NCBI GenBank assembly: GCA_964608495.1
Contig: CAZSOQ010000162.1
Span: forward strand, 1-12,375
From: JAKORR01 sp964608495
GTDB taxonomy: Bacteria > Armatimonadota > Zipacnadia > Zipacnadales > FEN-943
Length of the DNA: 12,375 nt
Reading direction: 5' to 3'
Shown here piece by piece: positions 5,501 through 12,375 of the stretch (its first letter is position 1; the number at the start of each line of letters is the position of its first letter). Under the pieces are notes generated by a model that ran no database searches, had not been told where the DNA came from, and saw only the letters and a program-made list of their open reading frames with translations. The translations under genes and the position numbers were made by a program.

Positions 5501-8332
5501 ATGCTCACGAGTGCCCTGCTTTCGGTGTGTCTGGTCACCGGCCTGGCCGGTGCGGACCTGGACCTGGGCGGCCAGTGGCGCTTCGCCCTGGACGCCGACA
5601 ACTCCGGTCTGCAGCGTGGATGGCAGCAGCCCGACTTCGACGACTCCGCCTGGCGCCTGCTCCAGGTGGGCGCCACCTACGAGAGCCAGGGCGTCAGCTA
5701 CGACGGTTACAGTTGGTACCGCCTGCGCTTGCGCGTGCCGGCGGACTGGGACGGCGGCCCTGCGCTGCTTTCCCTGGGGCCCATAGACGACGCCGACGAG
5801 ACCTTCCTCAACGGCCGGCTCATCGGCAGGACCGGCCCCATGGGCGACCCCGTCGTGACCTACTGGACCTTCCCGCGCCTCTACGTCCTACAGCCCGGCG
5901 TCCTTCGCCCGGGCGAGGAGAATGTCCTGGCCGTGCGCGTGTGGGACCAGCGCGGCGGCGGCGGCATCTACCAGGGCCCCTGCCGCCTGTCCCCGATGGC
6001 CAGTAGCGTCCGCGATGTCCTGTCCGTGCGCGAGCGTCCGTGGGGCGCGGAGCTGTACCTCACCGGCGGCGCCCGCCTGCGCCTGCAGCTCTACGGCCTC
6101 GACGTGGTGCGTGTGCGTGCCGTGCCCGAGCTGCCCTTCCGCCACCTGCTCGCCCACGACCTGATGCTGGCCTGCGAGGAGCCGGCCCGAGCCTCCTTCA
6201 CTCTGGCCCGCGAGCGCGACTGCCTCTGGCTGCGCACGCCGGCCCTGCAGGTGCGAGTGGACCTGCGCCCCTGCCGCCTGAGCTTCTACGACGCTCGCGG
6301 GGGCTTGCTCACGCGCCAGGCCTCCGGGTTCTGGTGGGGCGCGGGATGGCTCGGCGACGCGCTCACCTGCCGGCCCGACGAGCACTTCCTGGGCCTGGGT
6401 GAGCCGGGGCCCCATGTGGACCGCCGCGGCCACCAGCAGCACCTGTGGGTCATCCATTCCTACGCGGCCGAGGACATCCCCTTGCCCTTCCTCATCAGCT
6501 CCGCCGGCTACGGCCTGTTCTTCTGCAATTCCTTCGACGGGCGCTTCGACGTGGCTGCCAGCCAGCCCGACCTCGTGCAGTTCTCCGCCACCGGCGGCGA
6601 AGTGGACTACTTCCTCACGGTCTCGCCCCAGCCGGCCGCGGCCATCTCGGCCTACACCGGCCTCACCGGCCGCTCGCCCTTGCCGCCCCGCTGGGCCTTT
6701 GGCTACTGGCAGTCGCGTGCCGGCCACGGCAACCAGGCCTGGGTCAAGGAGACCGTCGAGCGCCTCCGCCGCGACGGCTTCCCCCTGGACGTCATCCACG
6801 TGGACGGCTGGAGCGACCTGCTGCGCATCTCCTTCTCGCCCAGGCTCTACCCCGATCCCGCCGAGCTGATCCGGTGGATGGCCCAGCGCGGCGTCAAGCT
6901 GTGCGTGTGGGAGACTCCCTTCGTCCGGCCCGAGACCCAGGACTTCCAGGAGGGCCTGGACGGCGGCTTCTTCGCGCGCCGGGAGGACGGCGACCTCTAC
7001 ACCGTCAGCACCTGGGTCGGCAAGACCCTCGGCCTCGTGGACTACCTCAGCCCCGCCGCCTGCCGCTGGCGCCAGCAGAAGCACTTCCCGCTGCTCGAGA
7101 TGGGTGTGGCTGTCTTCAAGACCGATGGGGGAGATACCCGTGAGGTGCCCGCCGACGCCGTCTTCCACGGCGGCTACACCGGCCACGAGGTCCACAACCT
7201 CTACCCGCTGCTCTTCAACCGCTGCGTCTACGAGGGGCAGCAGCAGGCCCGCCCGGGCCTGCGCGTCATCAACTGGACGCGCACCGGCTACGCCGGGATC
7301 CAGCGCTACCCCTGCACCTGGGGCGGCGACGAGCTCTCGACCTTCGAGGGCGGGCGCACGCTGATCCGCGCCGGCATCAACGCCGGCGTCGGCGGCATTG
7401 CCTTCTGGAGCCACGACCTGGGGGGCTTCGCCGACGGCCGCACGATGGAGTACTACGTCCGCTCGTGCCAGTGGGGCTTCCTCAGCCCGCTCTCCCGCGT
7501 CCACGGCATCGGCGACAACGCGGACAACGCCATCGTCGGCAACGAGCCCTGGGTCTTTGGCCCCGAGGCCGAGGACATCGTCCGCCGCTACGTCCGCCTG
7601 CGCTACCGCCTGCTGCCCTACCTGTACTCCCACGCCATCCACGCCTGGCGGACGGGCGTGCCCATCATGCGGGCCCTGCCGCTCGAGTCCCCGGACGATC
7701 CGCGAACCTACGCCTGTGACTACGAGTACCTGCTGGGTCGGGACCTGCTGGTCGCGCCGATCTACGAGGAGTCAGGCCGTGAGGACCTGACCGCCACCCG
7801 CGCGGTCTACCTGCCCGCCGGCGCCTGGTACGACTTCTGGACCGATCAGGTGCACCACGGCCCGGCGGAGATCACCTACGAGGCGCCCTTCGACACGCTG
7901 CCGCTGTTCGTCCGGGCCGGCGCGGTCCTGCCCTGCGGCCCCGACGTGGACTTCATCGCCGGGCCCCCCGAGCCCGAGCTGACCCTCGAGGTCTACGCCG
8001 GCGCCGACGGGAGCTTCGACCTGCTCGAGGACGATGGCGTGACGCTGAAGTACCGCGACGGCGAGACAGCCACCACGCGGCTGGAGCTCTACGATGGACG
8101 GGCGCAGGGGGAGACTTCCCTCAGCCTCGCCGTCCACGCCCCCCGGGGCCGCTATGAGGGCATGGTCTCCTCGCGCCCCGTGACCTTTCGCTTCCACGGC
8201 GTCGGGGGCGCGGCGACGGCAACGGTAAACGGCGAGGTGGTGCAGCCCAGGCACGAAGGCGGCGTGGTCGTTCTGGGCCCCGTAGACGTCTCGGGCCCGC
8301 TGACGGTCGAGTTGACCGCGCCGGCCCGATAG
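5501..8332 (+). CDS. Predicted secreted GH31 family glycoside hydrolase with N-terminal GH2-like sugar-binding domain
   Basis: Retaining exo-glycosidase of the alpha-glucosidase/alpha-xylosidase family, 943 residues. Order: hydrophobic leader (1-18), GH2-like beta-sandwich (about 20-168, with GGQWRFALD and FDDSAWRLLQVG), GH31 N-terminal sandwich (about 175-385), (beta/alpha)8 barrel (about 395-720), then C-terminal beta domains. The nucleophile is D542 in FKTDGGD and the acid/base is D610 in WGGD; GGIAFWSHDLGGF (631-643) is also a GH31 block. FKTD resembles the motif of alpha-xylosidase YicI, but the substrate cannot be fixed: alpha-glucosidase, alpha-xylosidase or alpha-galactosidase activity is possible. 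The start is ATG 5501 with GGAGG (5485-5489) 11 bases upstream; the frame is open further upstream, but no ATG, GTG or TTG lies close by. The signal peptide is odd because no Lys or Arg precedes the hydrophobic core, so export is likely but not certain. Between its stop and the next gene (8333-8496) only a 5-bp stem (CCCAC-CTC-GTGGG, 8335-8347) was seen. Confidence 0.93.
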   Translation: MLTSALLSVCLVTGLAGADLDLGGQWRFALDADNSGLQRGWQQPDFDDSAWRLLQVGATYESQGVSYDGYSWYRLRLRVPADWDGGPALLSLGPIDDADETFLNGRLIGRTGPMGDPVVTYWTFPRLYVLQPGVLRPGEENVLAVRVWDQRGGGGIYQGPCRLSPMASSVRDVLSVRERPWGAELYLTGGARLRLQLYGLDVVRVRAVPELPFRHLLAHDLMLACEEPARASFTLARERDCLWLRTPALQVRVDLRPCRLSFYDARGGLLTRQASGFWWGAGWLGDALTCRPDEHFLGLGEPGPHVDRRGHQQHLWVIHSYAAEDIPLPFLISSAGYGLFFCNSFDGRFDVAASQPDLVQFSATGGEVDYFLTVSPQPAAAISAYTGLTGRSPLPPRWAFGYWQSRAGHGNQAWVKETVERLRRDGFPLDVIHVDGWSDLLRISFSPRLYPDPAELIRWMAQRGVKLCVWETPFVRPETQDFQEGLDGGFFARREDGDLYTVSTWVGKTLGLVDYLSPAACRWRQQKHFPLLEMGVAVFKTDGGDTREVPADAVFHGGYTGHEVHNLYPLLFNRCVYEGQQQARPGLRVINWTRTGYAGIQRYPCTWGGDELSTFEGGRTLIRAGINAGVGGIAFWSHDLGGFADGRTMEYYVRSCQWGFLSPLSRVHGIGDNADNAIVGNEPWVFGPEAEDIVRRYVRLRYRLLPYLYSHAIHAWRTGVPIMRALPLESPDDPRTYACDYEYLLGRDLLVAPIYEESGREDLTATRAVYLPAGAWYDFWTDQVHHGPAEITYEAPFDTLPLFVRAGAVLPCGPDVDFIAGPPEPELTLEVYAGADGSFDLLEDDGVTLKYRDGETATTRLELYDGRAQGETSLSLAVHAPRGRYEGMVSSRPVTFRFHGVGGAATATVNGEVVQPRHEGGVVVLGPVDVSGPLTVELTAPAR

Positions 8333-8496
8333 TGCCCACCTCGTGGGACCCGGCTTTGGCGGCGACCGCGGTGGCACCCGTAGTGGCTTGCGTGGCCCCA
8401 CAGGGCACGGGCCCCCCACCTTCCCGTCCGCGACCCCACCTGCTGGATTCCCGGCGCGATGCCCGGAAGGCCAAGGCCCGCGAGGCGAGCCCGCAC

Positions 8497-10488
8497 CTAC
8501 ACCCAGAAGGCGTAGGCGTTGAAGTGGAACACGATCCCGGCGAGCAGCCAGGCGCCGCCCACGATGAACTCGCCCAGGACGAGGCCCAGCGCGAAGGGGA
8601 TGGCCCGCTGGAAGGTCCTGAAGCCCGCGTACCGCAGCATGACCCACTTGGCCAGCCACGCGATGAAAATCGGCAGCCACAGGCAGTTCATGGACCAGCT
8701 CGACGAGATGGCATACCCCACGGGATGGAAGGGCCACCACACGAACCGTACCCGCAGCGTCATCAGCGCGAGCGCGAAGAGGAAGCCCACCGCGTAGCCG
8801 CCGATCTTCCCGGCATCACCCGGCCTGCCGGAGCGCAGCCACGAGGCGAGTTGGTTGAAGGGCTCGGTGCCGAAGATGCGCGCCACGAAGCTCATCTTCG
8901 CGGACATGCCGTACACGTAGTAGCAGTGCACCTGGGCCCAGAAGGCCGCCAGCACTCCCATCGCCGCCGCCAGCACCAGCGCCTTCGTCATCGCCCGCAT
9001 CGGTATGCCCGTCTGCTGCGCGATCTTGTACGACTCGAGCTGGATCGGCATCGGGTGAGCGCGGTAGGCCCGGTTGAACCAGAAGTACAGCTTGAGCAGC
9101 GTGAGCTGCTGAGGCAGCAGCACCCGGCCGTCACTGCCGAAGACGTTGGTCAGGATCTGGTCCGGACCGGCGTTGTGCAGGTCATGCGCCGGCGGCCCCA
9201 GCTCCGCCCGCACCCGCGTCACCGTCAGCGAGATCATGAAGTAGATCACGAAGACCGCCACCGCAATCCACAACCACATCCCCATGCGCATGGAGAAGGC
9301 CAGCAGGAAGCCCAGTCCCGCCAGGACGATCCAGAAGGCCGTCCGGTAGGCCAGGGGCTCTTCGTCCTGCCGCTCGGCCAGCTCGCGCGGGCCCCGGCCC
9401 ATCAACACCTGCCACACGCCCCCCAGATGGTCCTTGCCCATGTACAGGGCGAAGGCGGCCAGCGCCAGGTAGGCCGCCGCCGACTGCTCGTTGACGTAGG
9501 GGAAGTTGGGCAGCTTCGACAGCCCGAAGATGGCCGACACGAGGATCTGCGCCCGCCAGAACAGGTAGAAGAACCACGACGAGAAGGCCAGGTCCAGCGG
9601 CAGCAGCATCCCCAGGCCGATCGCGAAGGGGTAGAAGCTGATCCGTGTCCCCCCCAGTGCGCCCAGAGGGAACCCGCGGAACACGCCGCGCATGTACTCG
9701 TCGTAGTGCACCACGCGGACCTTGATGATCGGGATTACCGGCCAGAAGTTGTGCAGGTTGTTGATGGTGATGATCAGCGCCGCGATCCCGAAGGCGATCC
9801 ACATGATCCTGTCCCGCCACAGCGCTCCCTCGGGCTCGGTCATCTCCAGCGGCAGGTGGGTGATCGGGTAGGTCAGCTTCTCTCGGTCCATCCACCGGCG
9901 CCGCAGGATCCCGTTCAGCCCCAGCATCACCATCGTCAGCCCGAAGAGGAAGGCCGCCCAGTGCAGCACGGGCACCGACCAGGCCCGTATCCGGTCCCAG
10001 CGGTACAGCGTCGAGCTGCCCTCGAAGGCCGGCGTGTAGATCCGCGGGTCGTCAACGAACAGGAAGGGCGGCAGGTACCGGTGGAACAGCTCCTCCCACT
10101 TGTTCTCCGGCGTCGCCAGCTCGTAGGGGCAGACGATCTGCGGCGTCACCACCTGCACCAGATCGTGCCCAACCAGCGCCGACGCGATGCACAACATGCA
10201 GTAGATGACCAGCAGCTCGTTGCGGTGCAGGCACGTCCTCGGCGACACGCGGCCCCACAGCGCGTTCAGCCCGCCCAGCACCGCCAGCAGGAAAACGGTG
10301 TTGAAGAACAGCGACACCGTCGTCGGGTGACCCTCATACCGCACCACCGCCATCATGGTCACCCAGTAGGCGTTGATGGGGATGAGGACCAGCGCGAGAA
10401 GGGCCGCCCGGGGCGTGAATCCTCGCTCGCGGCGATCCGCTCTCGCTGGTTCGGGTTGCTCCGTGGTTCGGGTGTGTGTCGCTGCCAT
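8497..10488 (-). CDS. Large polytopic membrane protein, DUF6785/DUF6784-like, possible transporter
   Basis: Protein of 663 residues with a charged cytoplasmic-looking N terminus (about 1-27) and an estimated 13-15 hydrophobic segments. These include residues near 29-50, 58-78, 90-112, 168-195, 225-245 and 283-310, and several from about 375 to the C terminus. It has no signal peptide. Overall layout and blocks such as DREKLTYPITHLPLEM and ELGPPAHDLH resemble uncharacterised membrane proteins grouped as DUF6785/DUF6784, which I recall as having OPT-transporter-like topology; this is recognition by memory, not a search. It is the last gene of a three-gene leftward set, 52 bases after the TIM-barrel gene, which suggests uptake of the compound handled by the two soluble proteins. 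ATG 10488 is chosen; a TTG directly before it (10491) keeps the frame, and no clear Shine-Dalgarno is present, so translation may be coupled to the upstream gene. Confidence 0.8.
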   Translation of the reverse strand: MAATHTRTTEQPEPARADRRERGFTPRAALLALVLIPINAYWVTMMAVVRYEGHPTTVSLFFNTVFLLAVLGGLNALWGRVSPRTCLHRNELLVIYCMLCIASALVGHDLVQVVTPQIVCPYELATPENKWEELFHRYLPPFLFVDDPRIYTPAFEGSSTLYRWDRIRAWSVPVLHWAAFLFGLTMVMLGLNGILRRRWMDREKLTYPITHLPLEMTEPEGALWRDRIMWIAFGIAALIITINNLHNFWPVIPIIKVRVVHYDEYMRGVFRGFPLGALGGTRISFYPFAIGLGMLLPLDLAFSSWFFYLFWRAQILVSAIFGLSKLPNFPYVNEQSAAAYLALAAFALYMGKDHLGGVWQVLMGRGPRELAERQDEEPLAYRTAFWIVLAGLGFLLAFSMRMGMWLWIAVAVFVIYFMISLTVTRVRAELGPPAHDLHNAGPDQILTNVFGSDGRVLLPQQLTLLKLYFWFNRAYRAHPMPIQLESYKIAQQTGIPMRAMTKALVLAAAMGVLAAFWAQVHCYYVYGMSAKMSFVARIFGTEPFNQLASWLRSGRPGDAGKIGGYAVGFLFALALMTLRVRFVWWPFHPVGYAISSSWSMNCLWLPIFIAWLAKWVMLRYAGFRTFQRAIPFALGLVLGEFIVGGAWLLAGIVFHFNAYAFWV

Positions 10489-10540
10489 CAACAGGTCAGG
10501 AAGCCATACGCGTCCCAGGCGCTGCGTTCCTATCCGCCTT

Positions 10541-11401
10541 TCATATTGCTTCGTCGAGCAACTGGCGCATCGCCGACAGCTCGTGCCGCGCGATATCTAG
10601 GGCCGACATCTCGTCATCCGACTCTCGCCGGCAGTCCGTGCAGACAAAGCCGGAGTAGCCCGCGCGGATCAGCCAGCGGAAGAGGACCTGGTAGTTGATC
10701 TCGCCCTCCCCGAGCAGCGGCGCTTCCAGGCCCTTCCCGCCCCTGCCCGCCTCGCCGGCTTCCACATTGAAGACCAGCGTGCCCAATCGGGCAAGCGCCT
10801 CCACACCGTAGTGCCTTTCCGTCCGGGCCAGGTTCCCCGGGCAGTAGGCTACTCCGAAGTTCGGGCGGTTCACGAGATCCGCCAGGTACAGCGTGTCATC
10901 CACGGTGGCCGTCAGCCCGAAGTCGTTCGCCACCGCTACCTCGATCTCTCGCCCCAGGGCCAGATCGCAGGCTTCCCGCAGGTAGTGGGCCGCCCGGAGC
11001 CAGTGGTCCTCCCGCACGGCTTCCCGCCGGCTCGGGCCTCCCGCCCCCACCTGGATCATGTAGCAGCCCAGTTGGCGGGCCATGTCCAGATAGGCCGAGA
11101 AGCGGTCCAGCTCGGCCTCGCACTCCGCGTCCCCCTTCGTCGCGAACTGCCCCAGGGCCGTCCGCAGCGCCACGCACACCATCCCGTAGTTCATGAGCTG
11201 CTGCGCCGCTCTCTCGACCCCTTCGGCATCCGTGTCCGCGCTCAGGTGTCTCGGGCAGTCGCAGATCACCATTCCCTCATACCCCAGCTCGCCCGCGACG
11301 CTGATGGCCTCCTCGATCTCGAACTCCCGCAGGATCCGGCTCGAGATCCCCAGCCTCACGGCCGGCTCCGGCCTTCCGTATTCCTCATACCCGTTACCCA
11401 T
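10541..11401 (-). CDS. Sugar phosphate isomerase/epimerase-like TIM-barrel protein with altered metal site
   Basis: Protein of 286 residues of the xylose-isomerase-like TIM-barrel superfamily (AP_endonuc_2 fold), cytoplasmic, with no signal peptide. The fold shows in VRLGISSRIL (15-24), the Ala-rich helices, EVAVANDFGLTATVDD (154-169), NFGVAYCPGN (181-190), TLVFNVEAG (208-216) and AGYSGFVCTDCRRE (247-260). Usual members bind a divalent metal with Glu, Asp, His and Glu in the contexts LxLEN, LDxGN, VHxKD and SIEyE. Here the aligned residues are A158, C187, N212 and D256, so the classic site appears lost. The protein may be non-catalytic, use another metal site (Cys, Asp and His are available nearby) or be a new enzyme. 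The start ATG 11401 has GGGAG (11410-11414) 8 bases upstream. It lies 110 bases after the creatininase-family gene and 52 bases before the membrane gene, all on the same strand. Confidence 0.82.
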   Translation of the reverse strand: MGNGYEEYGRPEPAVRLGISSRILREFEIEEAISVAGELGYEGMVICDCPRHLSADTDAEGVERAAQQLMNYGMVCVALRTALGQFATKGDAECEAELDRFSAYLDMARQLGCYMIQVGAGGPSRREAVREDHWLRAAHYLREACDLALGREIEVAVANDFGLTATVDDTLYLADLVNRPNFGVAYCPGNLARTERHYGVEALARLGTLVFNVEAGEAGRGGKGLEAPLLGEGEINYQVLFRWLIRAGYSGFVCTDCRRESDDEMSALDIARHELSAMRQLLDEAI

Positions 11402-11511
11402 TGAGTCGTCTCCCGGGGAAGCGTCACCGCGGCTCCGCGGCCCCGGCCGTCAGGTCCCCCCGGGGCCCAGGGGTACGCGCAGGTCTTGGCTCCGGCCGTC
11501 CGGCGTCCCGA

Positions 11512-12213
11512 CTACCGCCCCAGCCGCGCCTTCACGCCCTCCACGATGCCGCTGACGATCAGCTCGGCCAGCTCTCGTCCGCGCTCGGGCGTCGCCTGGC
11601 GCGGGTCCTCGCCCCCGATGCCGTACCCGCCCTGCGTGCCGATGATGTCGCCCTCGGCCGGCAGCTCCGACAGGTCCACCAGCTCGGGCCGCAGCATCAT
11701 CATCAGCGAAGTCTCGTAGGCCCCGGCGTGGTCGCCCCGCAGCGGCTCCTCCTCCCGCACCCGGTACTCGGGGAAGGCCCACACCTGCATATCGCTGTCC
11801 GGGTTGCGGACCCTTCGCCAGTTCTCCGCCACGTGCGTCAGGGCCTTGACGTGCTCCCCGCCGTAGTGGCCCATGATCAGCACCACCAGCCTGAACCCTT
11901 CGTCCGCACACTGGTCCAGGTAGGCGTTGGCCAGGGCCATCACCGTCTCGGCCGGCACCTCGATGGTGTGCTTGAAGCCCGCATGCGGCTTCATGGTCTG
12001 GTAGCCCACGTAGATCGGCGGCCACACCACGCCGCCCGTTCGCTCCGCCGCCATCATCGCCAGCCCGTGCACCTTCAGCGTGTCCAGCCCGATGGGGTTC
12101 TGGTAGCTGTGCCACTCCAGCGCCCCCCAGGGGATATAGGCCACGGGAGCCTCCTGCAGAATCGCGTCTATCTGCCGCGGACGCAGCTCTTCGTAACGAC
12201 CCCAGGCCGACAT
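11512..12213 (-). CDS. Creatininase family metal-dependent amidohydrolase
   Basis: Protein of 233 residues, the usual size for the family, which hydrolyses amide bonds in small molecules (creatinine, formamidopyrimidine precursors, peptide ends as in MftE) using two metals. Visible motifs are PWGALEWH (28-35) with E33 and H35, D44 in IGLDT, GHYGGEH (115-121) with H116, and DHAGAYETSLM (161-171) with H162 and E167. These match the metal-binding and active-site positions of the family, so it should be active. The substrate cannot be told from sequence; creatinine itself is unlikely because no creatinase or sarcosine gene is near. ATG 12213 is chosen because AGGAGG (12222-12227) ends 8 bases before it; a GTG start at 12222 would overlap that site. 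It is the first gene of the leftward three-gene set. No strong leftward promoter was recognised in 12228-12375. Confidence 0.92.
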   Translation of the reverse strand: MSAWGRYEELRPRQIDAILQEAPVAYIPWGALEWHSYQNPIGLDTLKVHGLAMMAAERTGGVVWPPIYVGYQTMKPHAGFKHTIEVPAETVMALANAYLDQCADEGFRLVVLIMGHYGGEHVKALTHVAENWRRVRNPDSDMQVWAFPEYRVREEEPLRGDHAGAYETSLMMMLRPELVDLSELPAEGDIIGTQGGYGIGGEDPRQATPERGRELAELIVSGIVEGVKARLGR

Positions 12214-12221
12214 CTGACGCA

Positions 12222-12227
12222 CCTCCT
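12222..12227 (-). promoter_or_regulatory. Ribosome binding site that decides the start of the creatininase-family gene
   Basis: Consensus AGGAGG on the minus strand with an 8-base spacer to ATG 12213. The alternative GTG start at 12222 would use the last base of this site, so it is excluded on spacing grounds. Confidence 0.8.
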
Positions 12228-12322
12228 GGAAGTACCCGCGCGGGGCAACAGCGCCCTCCGGCGCCTCTGCCGGGGCCTTGGCCGCCCCAGTGGCCCTTCC
12301 CGGCCTCAGGCGCCAGGCTTAG

Positions 12323-12351
12323 CTAACACAGCCACTCGGGCTTGATATAAT
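12323..12351 (+). promoter_or_regulatory. Extended -10 promoter directed out of the right edge
   Basis: TATAAT (12346-12351) is a perfect -10 box preceded by TGA, giving the extended -10 form TGN-TATAAT. CTAACA (12323-12328), 17 bp upstream, matches four of six -35 consensus positions. An 8-bp palindrome, TTAGCTAA (12319-12326), overlaps the -35 box and could be an operator. The predicted start is near 12358, so the gene or RNA it drives lies beyond the window, divergent from the creatininase operon. Confidence 0.65.
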
Positions 12352-12375
12352 CCGCCGCGAGCCTCTGGATACCTG

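Noticed and set aside
5888..7642. 584-codon open frame on the - strand inside the GH31 gene
   Set aside because: Val/Ala/Gly/Glu-rich antisense shadow; the + strand has all GH31 catalytic motifs.
8332..10698. 788-codon open frame on the + strand opposite the membrane protein
   Set aside because: Composition is dominated by Arg, Gln, His and Pro and is low-complexity; the minus strand gives regular membrane segments.
11427..11440. CCGCGG-CT-CCGCGG repeat between the creatininase-family and barrel genes
   Set aside because: Short GC palindromes like this are expected by chance in such GC-rich DNA, and no T-run or regulatory context supports a function.

Overview
The window is GC-rich bacterial DNA that is almost fully coding, with six complete genes and one partial gene. 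No tRNA, rRNA, CRISPR array, insertion sequence or phage gene was seen. The lineage cannot be fixed from sequence alone. Large secreted sugar-active enzymes with paired CBM-like domains, a polytopic membrane protein resembling the DUF6785/DUF6784 group, absence of SusC/SusD genes, and GGAGG-type ribosome binding sites fit an uncultured heterotroph such as Armatimonadota or a Planctomycetes/PVC-type bacterium. This is inference.

Region 1 (1-2108, + strand) is housekeeping. It starts with the C-terminal part of methylthioribose-1-phosphate isomerase (mtnA), followed by a small hairpin-plus-T-tract terminator. A near-consensus promoter (TTGTCA, 17 bp, TATAGT) then drives an RhlE-type DEAD-box RNA helicase. 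About 280 bases of structured untranslated leader lie between promoter and start codon. A perfect 13-bp hairpin follows the helicase stop.

Region 2 (2243-8332) is a divergent pair of predicted secreted carbohydrate-active enzymes. Leftward is a protein of about 1026 residues with a signal peptide, a beta-sandwich region and a probable (beta/alpha)8 barrel. It carries two copies of a CBM-like domain, one N-terminal and one apparently inserted inside the barrel. Rightward is a 943-residue GH31 glycosidase with both catalytic aspartates visible and a GH2-like sugar-binding domain at its N terminus. The 177 bp between them hold an inverted repeat (GCTGCA-N8-TGCAGC) and an A-A'-A arrangement that can form two mutually exclusive hairpins.

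Region 3 (8497-12213, - strand) is a probable three-gene operon. In transcription order it encodes a creatininase-family metal-dependent amidohydrolase, a xylose-isomerase-like TIM-barrel protein and a large polytopic membrane protein. The second protein aligns with the sugar phosphate isomerase/epimerase family but seems to have lost three of the four metal ligands, with the fourth changed from Glu to Asp. The set looks like an uptake-plus-catabolism module for an unknown small molecule. At the right edge an extended -10 promoter points out of the window.

The best leads are the structured helicase leader, the domain-in-domain enzyme of no recognised GH family, the metal-site-less barrel and the operon around it, and the competing hairpins between the two glycosidase genes.
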